Part shown: positions 1 through 9,429 of the stretch, one piece after another | Layout: each line of letters starts with the position of its first letter | How positions within the stretch are numbered: the stretch's first letter is position 1 | Source of the DNA: Cacajao melanocephalus | Lineage: Eukaryota; Chordata; Mammalia; Primates; Pitheciidae | DNA: 64,000 nt | Assembly: GCA_963573385.1 (NCBI GenBank) | Contig: CAUYLG010034927.1 | Location: 62,001-126,000, forward strand | Direction of reading: 5' to 3' | Translations under genes and position numbers: made by a program | Notes under the pieces: generated by a model | Database searches by the model: none | What the model was told of the DNA's origin: nothing | What the model saw: the letters and a program-made list of their open reading frames with translations, nothing else

Positions 1-360
1 TCGCACGTGCGTGTGAGCGTGTGCTGTGGCACATTCTTCCCAGTGGTATTACTGGGTCATGAGAGGTGTGCTCTTCTTTTTCTATGTGACAAACACAAGG
101 AAACTGTCTTCCATGGGGACAATTCCACTGCACCTTGTACATATCATTTTTGATGTATGTTTAAATGAGAACAATTACGATAAATCCAATACACATTTTG
201 CTCATAAAATGTAGGTGCATAGTTGTAAGTATTCAATAAGAATTTATTGAATAAAGAAGGTTTTACATATCTCAATTACACGTCCCCAACATGGCTTGGG
301 AGTGCCTGTGTGCCCATAATATCTCACTAACAGGACAGAATCAGCTTTCCTTTTTCTTTA
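1..360. other. Non-repetitive flank, no gene seen
   Basis: GT-rich for the first 30 bases, then anonymous AT-rich DNA. A perfect inverted repeat with 10-bp arms (tattcaataa at 230-239, ttattgaata at 244-253) lies here. AT-rich DNA yields such palindromes easily, so no function is proposed. The small frames present show no known protein. Confidence 0.5.
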
Positions 361-654
361 CTTTTTTTTTTGAGACAGAGTCTTGCTCTGGCACCCAGGC
401 TGGAGTGCAATGGCGCAATCTCAGCTCACCTGCAGCCTCCACCTCCTGGGTTCCAGTGATTCTTCAGCCTCAGCCTCCGAAGTAGCTGGGAATAGAGGTA
501 TGCACCACCAAGCCCAGCTAATTTTTGTGTTTTTAGTAGAGAAGGGCTTTCACCATGTTGGCCAGGCTTGTCTGGAACTCCTGACCTCAGGTGATCTGTC
601 CGCCTCAACCTCCCAAAGTACTGGGATTGCAGGCATGAGCCACCGCACCCAGCC
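361..654 (-). mobile_element. Alu SINE (AluS-like), near full length
   Basis: A T-run followed by gagacagagtcttgctctg and ending gagccaccgcacccagcc is an Alu read from its tail. Both monomers are present. The 'gaactcctgacctcagg' wording fits the AluS group rather than AluJ. Non-autonomous and mobilised by L1; nothing suggests present activity. The reading frames inside it are Alu frames, not genes. Confidence 0.97.
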
Positions 655-669
655 TTCTACTTTCCACGG

Positions 670-850
670 AAGTGAAATGTACATGCAATAAAGTGCACCT
701 GTCATCAGAATCCAGCTCACTGGATTTTCACAGCATCCACGCCCCCATAAAACCAGCACTCGGATCAAGACAGAAAGGTCTCCAGTCCCTGAAGCCTGCC
801 TGTCACTCGCCTCCCAAAATAACCTTGATCTTTTGTCAGTCTTTTTTGTC
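670..850. repeat. Ancient interspersed repeat, L1M/HAL1-like (tentative)
   Basis: The words 'ggattttcacagcatccacg' and 'taaaaccagcactcggatca' follow a common old mammalian repeat pattern (…ttttcacaaactgaacacacc…aaccagcacccagatcaag…). I recall it as LINE-related but am unsure of the family. Heavily diverged, with no frame kept. Confidence 0.4.
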
Positions 851-984
851 CACTAAAATATCCCTTCCAGTTTCCCCTGTCTGCATTGGCCATGTCAGTG
901 CCACCCAGAGCATTCGCTGGGAAACCGACAAACTCAAATGTTTTGATTTTTTTGAAAAGAAAAATAAATCAGTAAGAACAAGGG

Positions 985-1320
985 TCCTCAAACCACTCCC
1001 CGTGGCCCGAATCCATTTTGCAGTCCTTTTACGTGTGGCCCACATGGTAGAAATTATAGTCATTTTTGAAATGATCAGGGAAAAAAAATCAAAAGAAGAA
1101 TAAATCAGGACACATAAACATTTTATCAAATTCAGATTTCAGTGTCCATAAATAACATTTGCTTGGAACACAGGCATGTTCTTCATTTGTGTATTATCCA
1201 CGGCTGAGTTCTTGCTGCAACAGCAGAATCGAGAAGCTGCAAGAGAGGTCCGTGGCCTGCAAAGCTGAAAATATTTACTTCCCAGCCATTCACAGAAAAT
1301 GTTTGCCAACCCATGACCTA
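985..1320 (+). mobile_element. hAT-type DNA transposon fossil (MER1-like)
   Basis: It begins with a gggtcctcaaacc-type terminus, passes through 'ttcagatttcagtgtccata' and 'ttggaacacaggcatg', and ends 'cagaaaatgtttgccaaccc'. That matches a Charlie-derived non-autonomous hAT element, which I recall as MER1. It encodes no transposase. The same family recurs at 6866-7380. Confidence 0.7.
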
Positions 1321-1880
1321 AAGCGTCATCTCGCAGAGGGTAGGAAAGGAACCTAGAAGCTGTCCCATCCAGGGGCGGGAGCTTCCACGGGACCCTGTGT
1401 CTTCTGCCTCCAAGGCAGGCTGCAGCAGGAGCCCGGGAGGGAGATGCTACTGGTAAGTCAGGAGGATGGAGAAGAGAGAACGGATTTGAGCTAGACTCAG
1501 GGTCACATCAGCAGCTGTGAGTGGCTGATGAGTGCTCCAGTGCAAGGAGAGGAGGGTGCAAGAGCCAGGATTATGCACTGATCAGCCTCCATCGCCGCAG
1601 GAATTACCTTGTCTGTTTGTGCACGCTGCAAGGGTCCGGGACATACGTTTCACCGAGGCAAGGGCCGAAGTGAGAGGAGGCAACATTGTTGATTGCAGGA
1701 GATGATGGATGAGATGAGCGAAGATTCCACATGGTGAGAATCTGTCTGGCGCCAGAAGGGAAGTACCCAGGAAATTTGAGGATCACCTCGCCCAGTTGTC
1801 TGTGGAGCTGAACTGTGAGTTGTCGGTGAGGGATTCATAGCCGCAGAAATGTTTCCAGAGTTCCTATCATATGGTCTCCT
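1321..1880. other. Unique intergenic or intronic DNA
   Basis: No repeat family or coding signal recognised. The frames here (60 to 108 codons) show no domain or signal-peptide pattern. Confidence 0.4.
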
Positions 1881-1951
1881 GGCTTGGAGACGGAGAGGAC
1901 ATGCACAGATTTGAATCCGAAACCTGTGCATGTCCTCTCCATCTCCAAGCC
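1881..1951. repeat. Inverted repeat: 28-bp arms, one mismatch
   Basis: Arms at 1881-1908 and 1924-1951 pair at 27 of 28 positions. The single mismatch is C·A on the plus strand (1891 with 1941), which becomes a G·U wobble in a minus-strand RNA. Three further pairs (1910-1912 with 1920-1922) can shrink the 15-nt loop. Its length and stem resemble a pre-miRNA, but no promoter or expression is visible. Confidence 0.9.
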
Positions 1952-2060
1952 TGCAGGGCAATCCTGGCTGCACCACTCAGGAGTCCTGGATGAGTCTCTT
2001 TACCCACCCCCCAGCCTCGGTTTTCCCTTCCTGGAAATGGGACCGTAAGCCCAACCTTGT
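1881..2060 (+). mobile_element. MIR SINE interrupted by an inverted templated insertion
   Basis: The left part (ggcttggagacggagagga…gatttgaatcc) is MIR 5' sequence. MIR then resumes at about 1960 with aatcctggctgcaccact and runs through ctcggttttcccttcctgg. Between them, 1919-1964 is extra. It contains a reverse-complement copy of the MIR stretch 1881-1908 and is bounded by a direct repeat aatcc (1914-1918 and 1960-1964). Confidence 0.75.
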
Positions 2061-2234
2061 AGAACGGCAAAGATGAAAGGAGACGTTGGCGGTGAGATGC
2101 CGGCCCGTAGGAGCCACAACCCAATTGGCTGCTCCCCATTGGGTCCCCAAAATGTCTCCACAGGTTGGCGGCTGAGAGATCTACCATTTCTTTATTTAGA
2201 GAGATCCTCTCCCCTCCACAGTGTAACCCTGCAG

Positions 2235-2344
2235 GAAAGGAGGAGGGAGTTGTTCCAGAGTTTGGGAGATGCCGGCTTTGACTCTGATGCTGCCTCAAAT
2301 GCTTACTGTCCTTAGTGTCATACAGGAAGTTACTCAAACACGAT
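2235..2344 (+). mobile_element. MIR SINE fragment
   Basis: 'gccggctttgactctgatg' followed by 'gcttactgtccttagtgtca' and 'gttactcaaac' follows the MIR core (ccggctctgccactt…tgtgaccttgg…cacttaacc) with heavy divergence. Confidence 0.55.
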
Positions 2345-2480
2345 CAATTAGACACCCATATTAGCATATTTTTCATTGTAACACAGCCGCAGAGAGGAGT
2401 TGCTGGAGACTGTTTATTGCTGTTCTGAGCTAATATTTATTAAAGTGATTAATATGTTTTTCAAATATCTGTGACAGGCG
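2345..2480. promoter_or_regulatory. Candidate conserved noncoding block A
   Basis: Repeat-free AT-rich island between GC-richer flanks. It has caattag at 2345-2351 and a run of homeodomain-type TAAT cores at 2431-2456 (taatatttattaaagtgatt, then aat). This word density is typical of developmental enhancers. The assignment is by composition only. Confidence 0.3.
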
Positions 2481-2690
2481 TAGCAGGCGTTATTTATCTC
2501 CTCCATCCAGAGCCTGAAAGGGTGAGGGGTGGGAGTCACTCAGAGAGGGGCGGCAGGTAGGGGCCTCGGGGCCTCAGGGGACTGTGTCTGCCTCTGGGGC
2601 CCCTTTCCTGCTCGGGCCTCCTGCCCTCCATCTTTCCCTGTCTTCTCCACCTTCAACTTCCCCCTCTACTGCCGTTCCATCCGCATTCTG
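2481..2690. other. Unique DNA, nothing recognised
   Basis: GC-rich, with a pyrimidine-rich stretch. No repeat, RNA gene or convincing frame. Confidence 0.4.
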
Positions 2691-3172
2691 AGTCATCTCC
2701 CACCACGACAAATACAGGCCTCCCAGGACACCCCGTTTATTATCCCAGTTTCTGTGGGTCAGGAGCCTGGCACAGCTTAGCTGGAGCCTCTGTTTAGGAT
2801 GTCACAATGCAACAATCAGGGTGCTGGCTGGAGCGGGGTTCTCATCAGAGGCTTGGCTAGGGAAGGATCCTCTTTCAATCTCCTTAGCTTGTTCGCAGAG
2901 TTCATTACCTTGCAGATATATGATTCATGGTAGTTTGTTTCTTTAAAACCAATTAACGCGAAAATAAAGATCAAGAGGGAAAAAAACCAGACTATGATAA
3001 TGTAACATAATCAAGGGAGTGACATCCATTCCCTTTGCTACATTTTATCGGATAGAAGCAGGTCACAGGTTCCACCTACACTCAAGAGGAGAGGATCATA
3101 CAAGGGCATGAATCCCAAGAGGCAGGAATCATGGCAGCCACTTCGAAGACTGCCTGCCACAATGTGTGTACT
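2691..3172 (-). mobile_element. Ancient LTR-like repeat (MaLR/ERVL type, tentative)
   Basis: The phrases tttctgtgggtcaggagcct, cagcttagctgg, 'gggcatgaatcccaagaggc' and 'gactgcctgccac' occur in order, as in a common old mammalian LTR-type repeat read in reverse. The centre (2880-3000) is strongly diverged. The subfamily is not assigned, and there is no internal retroviral sequence. Confidence 0.5.
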
Positions 3173-3879
3173 AATCACCACCTTCCAGCACTTTGTTTTT
3201 AGATGGTCCACCCCTTCCTCACCACATGGCCATGTATCCTCCACCGTGTGTGAAGTTTCCATAGGCACAGGGGTCTGTTTCTGGGCTCTTTTGTTACTGC
3301 TGTTGTTCCAGTGGTCTTCCTGCCCCTACCACCCTCTAAATACGCTCCAGTTTGGGCCACCAATGCCCTCCATATTGCTGAATTCCATTGAGCCTTTTCA
3401 GCCTCACCCTACTAGACCCCTCAGGGGTATCCAGCACCATGGACATCTTCCCTCTTCAGTCATTCTCCCCGGACTTGAGGCTCCTCATCCAGGGTCTCCT
3501 ATGCCAGGTGCCCCTCTTGCCTGATATGAAGCCCCAGGTTCACTGCCTGGGTGATCCCATCCGCTCCTGTGACCAAATCCCACCCTCGGGTTGAGGATGC
3601 TCAATGACCACCCCAGGCTGGAGCCTCCTGAAGCTCCAAGAATGTGTTGCTGATGGCCCGTCAGATCCGCCTGGAAGACCTCTGCTCACGTCTGACTCAA
3701 TGTGCCCACACCGGTTTCTCAATTCCACCATCCCTTCTAAAAGGGATGACCATTCCCCGTCATCGTTGCTGCCTCCATGGATGGATGGAATGGGTGTTGA
3801 AATCCATGGTGGGCTGGACTGCCTCCTTCTGTCTTTGCTGCCACCCTGCCCCAGCCACCACCATCTCTCACTTGTGTGT
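3173..3879. other. Anonymous DNA, possible old LINE traces
   Basis: Around 3255-3345 the wording 'gtttctgggctcttttg' and 'gttccagtggtct' resembles an L1 fragment in reverse, too weak to call. The rest shows no gene. The frames of 94 to 142 codons overlap each other on both strands with no homology I recognise. Confidence 0.35.
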
Positions 3880-4090
3880 CTCCAGTAGCTTTCCAACTTC
3901 CACTCCTGCCCCCTGCAGTCAGCTCTCCACACAGCGGTCAGGGTAATATTTGTAAAAACATAAATCATTTCACATCATCTCCCTACTTAAAATCCTTGCT
4001 GTGGCTTCCCACTGCTTTTGGAATAGGATCCAGATTCCTCAACGTGCTCTCCGTCATAGGCGGCCACCTCCATTGCAGCTGCATCCATCA
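3880..4090 (+). mobile_element. L2 LINE fragment
   Basis: 'gtcagctctccacacagcgg' followed by 'aaatcatttcacatcatctc', cctacttaaaatccttgctg and 'ggatccagattcctcaacgt' tracks L2 (ccagagtgatct…aatctgatcatgtcactcccctgcttaaaa…ataaagtccaaactcctta). ORF2-side sequence, many stops, no coding potential. Confidence 0.8.
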
Positions 4091-4740
4091 CCACCCTCCC
4101 CCAACACGCATCTCCCCCCTCGCTGGGCCCCGGAGATTATCTGATTGTTTCTCTAAGTGGGAGACTTTGGGGTGGTCCAAGTGGTCTGGGGGGAAAGGTG
4201 CCAAATTTCCCCTCTGAGTGGCAGGGCCTGGGCAGAGCCACGAGCCCCGAGGAGGTCAGGTTAAATGGCACTGTTTACTTTAGACCTCTCCAAAGTGTGT
4301 TTTGGTGGTGAGAGAGAGTTATGAATAAGCTCTTAATTCCAGCAAGGGCGTGGGTCAGCTCTCCAACCGCGGCATTTATTGACACACGCGTCTGCTCCCT
4401 TGCCCAGCGCCCCGAGTCTGAGGGGCCCGTCTATGTGCGGGGGCTGGTGGCCCCAGCTCACCTGGGCGGGGGCCGGGTCTACCTGCAGCCTCTCTCTCCA
4501 AATGCACCATGGCATCAGTTTTTCCATTGGTGCTGGTGAGGGCCAGAGAGGGTGGGAGGGGGAGCATCTGGGAAAACTGTCATGAGCAGAGAGGGTGCCC
4601 AGAAGCCAGATGCCACCCAAGGAACGAGGTGGGTGGGAGGTCCGTGGGGCTGTTTGGAGCTCTGTCACCTGGTTAGGCTGTTTGTTTGTGTTTTTGCTGG
4701 GCTGATGGCATCCTTGGGGACTGAGTTGGGAGCAAGCTGA
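4091..4740. other. Unique GC-rich DNA
   Basis: No repeat recognised. 4270-4390 is a little AT-richer, with atgaataagctcttaattcc, and could be regulatory. Opposed frames of 72 and 137 codons at 4321-4746 have no recognised homologue. Confidence 0.35.
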
Positions 4741-4744
4741 ACTC

Positions 4745-4835
4745 ATGAGCTCACTTGCTATGTGGCTTGAGACCAGTTGGGTTTCCCTGCTGGGAGGGCC
4801 TCAGTGTCCCCATCTGCCTCACAGCCATTCTGTTC
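4745..4835 (+). mobile_element. MIR fragment
   Basis: 'cttgctatgtggcttgagac' and 'gggcctcagtgtccccatct' match the MIR 3' half (…gctgtgtgaccttgg…gcctcagtttcctcatct). Confidence 0.7.
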
Positions 4836-4993
4836 TACAGACAGAGATGAAAGCACAGCGGACTGTGTCCTCACACAGGACCGTGGCTTTTTGAAGAAGG
4901 ATATTTGAGAATACGTTCTCAAATGGAGATAGCAAGTTCAGAGAGATCCGTTTACATACCTCTGCCCAGGAGCCGCCCCGGTGGAAGCCAAGA

Positions 4994-5043
4994 GCCAGGA
5001 CAAGGAGGAGCCCGGATGAATACACAAGCCAAGAGCCACACCG
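4994..5043 (+). repeat. 50-bp direct repeat, copy 1
   Basis: 41 of 50 positions are identical to 6373-6422, 1,379 bp downstream in the same orientation. The shared core starts gccaggacaaggagg and contains agagccaca. I cannot assign either copy to a known repeat family. Confidence 0.75.
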
Positions 5044-5074
5044 TGACGCTGCTGTGAGGCTGCCAGCGTGCCAT

Positions 5075-5510
5075 TTCCAAAATGACAAGACTGCAGAGAT
5101 AGAAGACAGATTCATGGTTGCCTGGGGATAGCAACAGGATGGGAGACGGACGCAACTCTAAAGGGGCGGCAAGGGTGCTCTTCTAGGGTGATGAAGTCGT
5201 TCTGTGTCTCGATCGTGGTGGTGGTCACAGGAACCCCTACATGGCACCAAGTTGCACAGAACTGCGCACACACACACACCCCTGAAATCCATGTAAAAAC
5301 TGCTGACAATACAATCTAGTCCATGATCCAGCGAACAGGAGTGTACCAATGTCAATTTCCTGATGTTGAGGTCATTCTACAGCCATATAAGCTGTTGCCA
5401 TTGGAGGAAGCCGCAGGGAGAGTACGTAGGACTTTGTACTTTTTTCCCGCAGTCCTGTGAGTCGGTAATATAATTGCAAAGTTAAACGTTTTCTTAAAAA
5501 AGCTCAGCAA
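5075..5510 (+). mobile_element. L1M 3' end
   Basis: 'agagatagaagacagattca', 'tggttgcctggggatagcaa', 'tgtaccaatgtcaatttcct' and 'taagctgttgccattggagg' follow the 3' UTR of an old L1M subfamily, ending in a short A-rich tail near 5500. 5'-truncated and dead. Confidence 0.85.
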
Positions 5511-5511
5511 G

Positions 5512-5585
5512 GGTACTCATGTGCCCAAGGTCACACAGCAAATTGAGAACTAAGCCAGACTCAATACCCAGGGATATTGATAGCC
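5512..5585 (-). mobile_element. MIR fragment
   Basis: 'cccaaggtcacacagcaaat' followed by 'actcaatacccagg' is the reverse complement of the MIR core. Confidence 0.75.
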
Positions 5586-5701
5586 ATGTTTTTTCTACTC
5601 TACCACAGAAAAACAGAGCAAAAAAAGGCATTCTATAAAATGAATCCTAGATGAGTAATAGTGAAGGCAGGAGGGTGGTAATAGTGGAAGTAATCATACT
5701 T

Positions 5702-5842
5702 CTTTTTTTTTCTACTTTTTTTTGAGACAAGGTCTCATTCTGTCACCCAGGCTGGAGTGCAGTGGTGCAATCATGGCTCACCGCAGCCTCGACCTCCCCA
5801 GCTAAGTGCTGGGACTACAGGCATGAATCATTGTGCTTGGCT
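5702..5842 (-). mobile_element. Alu monomer or deleted AluJ
   Basis: T-run, gagacaaggtctcattctgt and 'gctggagtgcagtggtgcaa', then a jump straight to gtgctgggactacaggcatg. Only about 140 bp remain, so it is a free-monomer-like or internally deleted old Alu. Confidence 0.9.
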
Positions 5843-5864
5843 GCTAGTAACAATCATCGTAGTC

Positions 5865-6065
5865 ATTGTAGCAGTGACGACAGCAATAATCAGGACAGCT
5901 TCTATTTAGTGAGGACTGACCTCAAGCCAGGCACCTTGTGTCTGCGCTGCATTCATCACTCCCGCTCCTCCCCAGAGCCCCCAAGGTTGTTGTATAGACG
6001 GGAAACTGAGGTACAGTTCCCAGATCACACAGACAGAAGATAGTAAAGGTTGAATCTAAGCCTTT
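5865..6065 (-). mobile_element. MIR, near full length
   Basis: 'gccaggcaccttgtg' (reverse of the MIR tail), then 'gacgggaaactgaggtacag' and 'cccagatcacacagacagaa', give the complete reversed MIR order. Confidence 0.8.
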
Positions 6066-6477
6066 CACTCCATCTTTTGATCCAAGTGTCCACCATAAGC
6101 CCTTGTCGTTAGCCCATGTCCCCATTTGAAACCCTCCAGCAAAATCGTGCCAGCCAGGCTGAAACTCCAACCTCGTGTCCAGGATCGACCCCTTGGTCAC
6201 GTCTACTCTCAGAGAGGTCCTGGCTGACACAAAGGGGCCACCCACAAATGGGTCAGTGGGAAGATCAATGACCTTGCTTGGGAATCTAGGCAGGTGGCCA
6301 GAGATGGCTTTGGCACTGAATGGCCCCTCCCACTTTACATACACCCTGAAGCTATCCCGACTGAGATCATAGGCCAGGACAAGGAGGTGTCCAAATAAAT
6401 AAACAAGCCCAGAGCCACATGGCTACAAACAGGGAATGTAGAGCACGGGATGGAGAGCCCAGAGCCCCAGGTCCTTT
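6066..6477. other. Unique DNA containing the second 50-bp repeat copy
   Basis: No repeat family recognised except that 6373-6422 copies 4994-5043 at 82% identity. The frames here show no known protein. Confidence 0.45.
6373..6422 (+). repeat. 50-bp direct repeat, copy 2
   Basis: Partner of 4994-5043. The nine differences are scattered, and similarity drops sharply on both sides, so it is a bounded unit rather than a long duplication. Confidence 0.75.
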
Positions 6478-6640
6478 TCATTTTTGGGAGGGAGGGACAC
6501 GATCTCCCTCTGTCTCTCAGGCTAAGGTGCAGTGGCACAATCCTGGCTCACTGCAACCTTGAACTCCTGGCCTCAAGCGATCCTCCCACTTCAGCCTCCC
6601 AAAGTACTGGGATTACAGGCATCAGCCTAGCCTGCCCAGG
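6478..6640 (-). mobile_element. Old Alu monomer fragment
   Basis: 'gctaaggtgcagtggcacaa', 'ggctcactgcaaccttgaac' and 'cccaaagtactgggattaca' are Alu in reverse. The A-rich arm has been replaced by a diverged gggagggagg stretch. Only one monomer remains. Confidence 0.88.
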
Positions 6641-6828
6641 TGCTATTTATTCACTGATCCATCCCCATGGGCTGGGGCGCCTGGATTGACACGCCCCCTC
6701 TGTGCCTCAGTTTTGGTCTCAGAAAGCTCTGGGGACCCTCCCACTTGAGTTGCACCCCTGCTCTGTGTGGGGCCGTTTCTGGCTCCTGGACAGCCTGCTC
6801 CATGCTGGTGTAGCCTGGATGGCCCTCG

Positions 6829-6862
6829 CCTGCTAGATGGGACTGGGTGGCCATCTAGCAGG
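6829..6862. repeat. Perfect hairpin, 12-bp arms and 10-nt loop
   Basis: cctgctagatgg at 6829-6840 pairs exactly with ccatctagcagg at 6851-6862. It abuts the left edge of the hAT-type element at about 6866. Confidence 0.92.
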
Positions 6863-6865
6863 AGA

Positions 6866-7380
6866 TTTGGCTATGGGCCAAGTCCAGCCCACTTCCTGTT
6901 TTTGAAAATAAAGTTTTGTTGTTGTCGCCGTTGCTGCTGTTTTTTCTTGAGACAGAGCCTCGCTCTGTCGCCAGTTGGAGAACCGTGGTGCAATCACGGC
7001 TCACGGCAACCTCTATCTCCCAGGTTCAAGCAAATCTCCTGCCTCAGTCTCCCAAGTAGTTGGGATTACAGGCACATGCACCATGCCCAGCTAATTTTTG
7101 TATTTTTAATAGAGACAGGGTTTCACCATGTTGACCAGGATGGTCTCCATCTCTTGACCTCGACCTCGTGATCCACCCGCCTCAGCCTCCCAAAGTGCTG
7201 GGATTTCAGGCATCAGCCACCACGCCCAGCCCAATAAAGTTTTATTGGAACTCAGCCACATTCATTCGGTTCCATAGTGTCTGTGATACCTTTCATGGAA
7301 TGGTGACAGAATTGAGTAGTTCTGCAACGACTACATACCCAAAAATATGTACTGTGTAAGGCCCTTGGAGAACAGTTTTA
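6866..7380 (+). mobile_element. hAT-type (MER1-like) fossil, split by an Alu
   Basis: The left piece (tggctatgggccaagtccag … ttttgaaaataaagtttt) ends at 6917. The right piece restarts at 7233 (aataaagttttattggaact … gcaacgactacatacc … gtaaggcccttgg). The join reconstructs the same consensus as 985-1320. The 11-bp aataaagtttt is duplicated by the Alu insertion. Confidence 0.75.
6918..7232 (-). mobile_element. Alu (AluY/AluSc-like) with 11-bp target duplication
   Basis: Degenerate T-rich tail, gagacagagcctcgctctgt, both monomers, ending caccacgcccagcc. The target-site duplication aataaagtttt is at 6907-6917 and 7233-7243. The wording 'cctcgtgatccacccgcc' fits AluY or AluSc. A small duplication of gacctc precedes it. 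Confidence 0.96.
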
Positions 7381-8449
7381 GAGAAAAAGTCTACCAAGCT
7401 CTGATCTGGAACAAAGACAGTAGGATCCTGGCTCTTCATTACGGAAATGAGGAGAGTGATGCCTGAGGGGGCACCCCGTAGCTGAGGCAGGGACAGTGAA
7501 CAGAGGTCTTGAGACTCTGTCCCTCACTCTTTCAGCTGATGGAGCCCTCAAGGAGAAATATACTGCCAGGCTGGGACTCCCTGAGACACACTTTGATGGG
7601 AAAGGAAGGGAGACTGAGGAAGGCTGTTTGTCCAACTCAGAGGAAGTTCTCATCCAGCAGAGATGAAGAGCCAGGGATGTGGCTGCTCTGACGTGTTGCT
7701 GGACCGGCTTTCAGGCAACTCTCCCACCCTGCTCCTTTCTCTCCAGCTCAAGGGCTCCTTCCAGGGCTCTGGCACGTTCTAGAGAATGTGGCCCCTGACT
7801 TTCTAAGTCATCAAGGACCTCTAGCCCCCAAGGGAGCCCCTCTTGCAAGGACTGTCGGAATCAAATGAAAGGTCAGCGAGAAACCCAATCTGGGCTATCA
7901 GGTGGGGGCTTAGCACAGCGTCTCTTTCTCCCCAAGATGGCCAGGATCTCTTTTCCTCTCACAGCTGACGACCATGCATTCCAAACACCAGTTGGATTCT
8001 CCCGGCCAAAAATAAAAGTCCTTCTTCGAACATTGCAGAGGTTCAGAAGACTCTTTTTTTAAAGGAACACCCCCAAACAGCAGCTCTGCGAGCCACCCAC
8101 AGACAGAATCAAGCTCCATTTGTTTCCAGAAGGCCGAGGGGCAGGGGCTTCGAAAAAAGAACCTTCTCTGAAACTCACGGGGCGGCGAAGGCGGGGTCAG
8201 AGGGCACATTCCGATTGCTAAGATGCATTGACGAGAGCCCAGGCCCCCCTGGGCCCTGCCAGGAGACCTGGAGAAGAGGAGAGGGCTACAGCAGGGGGCA
8301 CCGGGGCCTATGAGGCAGCCGGCCTCAGAAACACTCCCCCCGGAGCTGGCCACAAAGAGTCAGAGGGCAAACCGCCCTCCCTCGCTGGGCCCCCACCTCC
8401 TGCAGATATACGGAAAAAGAATCCTCAGGTCTTCTGGGAGGAACAGAAA
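7381..8449. other. Unique DNA, no gene found
   Basis: About 1 kb without a recognised repeat. Overlapping frames on both strands (up to 147 codons at 7910-8353) lack known domains. 8150-8300 is GC-rich with several CpGs but too short for a CpG island. Confidence 0.4.
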
Positions 8450-8560
8450 GCAGCGAGGTTTTGCTAAGAGGGTTCTTTATTGTTTACTTTGTGATTGGTT
8501 TGGTTGGTTGCATTTTGCCCCCAACTCGGAAACTGCAGGGGGAAGTGATGAGTGGTGAGC
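8450..8560. promoter_or_regulatory. Candidate conserved noncoding block B
   Basis: Repeat-free AT-richer patch with ctttattgtttac (SOX/forkhead-like, TGTTTAC at 8481-8487) and a nearby gattgg CCAAT word. Composition only. Confidence 0.25.
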
Positions 8561-8629
8561 AAAAGCTGGGTGACGTTGTGCTTCTTTACTGTGCGCAAGA
8601 GGGGAGCAGGCAGGCTGGACAGGATGCTC

Positions 8630-8790
8630 TGGAATGAGTCCTGGTTTGGCCATCCAGGGCTGGGTGATCTTGGACAGATGTCCTCACTTCTCTGAGCCTC
8701 AGTTTCCTGTGCCTTGACTGTGCCACTAGTTCCATCCCCCAGAAGATGCTAATGGTGGCAAGGCACCAAGGGGCAGTGTAAAGGAGACAC
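8630..8790 (+). mobile_element. MIR
   Basis: 'gtttggccatccagggctgg', 'tcttggacagatgtcctcac' and ctctgagcctcagtttcctg follow the MIR core and 3' part. Confidence 0.8.
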
Positions 8791-8914
8791 CCTGAAATCA
8801 TCCTCACCTGCACACGCAAATGAGAAGCAAAGCCCACCCTCGCCTGGCGCGCCCTTCAGAGTTTGCAATATGCTTCTCCTTCCCAACAGCACCCTGGCTC
8901 CTCTGAGTAGCCTC

Positions 8915-9015
8915 AAAAGGCAGGGAGGGCAGGGATTCTTATCCCCACTGCACAGATGAGGATCCTGAGGTCAGAGAGGACCAGGAGGACTAAGCTGGAA
9001 GGGACACTGGACAGG
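8915..9015 (-). mobile_element. MIR fragment
   Basis: 'cttatccccactgcacagat', gaggatcctgaggtcagaga: reversed MIR. Confidence 0.8.
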
Positions 9016-9069
9016 AGACAGAAGCAACTGATGGAAGCCCTCCCTGACTCAAGGGCCAGGCTATGGGGG

Positions 9070-9300
9070 AACAATTCATGGGTCCTCCATAGATTAGCTG
9101 TGTGACCTTCAGCAAGTGGCTTAACCTTTCTGTGCCTCGGTTCCTTCATCTGTCAAATGGGGACGCTAATGAATTCCTACCTCCTGGGGCTATTGCAAGG
9201 ACTAAATGAGCTGAGGAACGTAAACCCTCAGAGCAGGCCCCAGCGCATGATGAACATGAGAACTGTTGGTTTTCATTCGTCATCATCATTATCGTCATCG
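9070..9300 (+). mobile_element. MIR, nearly complete
   Basis: 'agctgtgtgaccttcagcaa', 'ttaacctttctgtgcctcgg', 'catctgtcaaatggggacgc', 'ggctattgcaaggactaaat' and 'ccagcgcatgatgaacatga' run in exact MIR order. The tail ends in a degenerate cat/cgtc run. Confidence 0.9.
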
Positions 9301-9317
9301 TCAGCGTCCTAGCCCCA

Positions 9318-9400
9318 AAGCCAACCAGCAATGGGACCCTGCGTGAGTTCCTTTTCCTCTCTGAGCCTCAGTATCCCCATAGGCAGAATGATCTCAGTCT
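9318..9400 (+). mobile_element. MIR fragment
   Basis: 'gcgtgagttccttttcctct', then ctgagcctcagtatccccat: second same-strand MIR directly behind the previous one. Confidence 0.75.
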
Positions 9401-9429
9401 GAGGGTCTCTGACAGTTCGGTGTGTCCAG

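Noticed and set aside
230..253. 10-bp-arm inverted repeat in AT-rich DNA
   Set aside because: Simple AT composition makes such palindromes likely by chance; nothing else supports it.
3255..3345. L1 fragment
   Set aside because: Only two short phrases agree with L1; too little for a call.
8150..8300. CpG island or promoter
   Set aside because: CpG-richer than its surroundings but short; no TATA or initiator context and no downstream exon is recognisable. The same judgement applies to 9730-10100 and 48100-48320.
9070..9160. tRNA-like segments in MIRs
   Set aside because: MIR is tRNA-derived and keeps fragments of promoter boxes, but no intact cloverleaf is visible.
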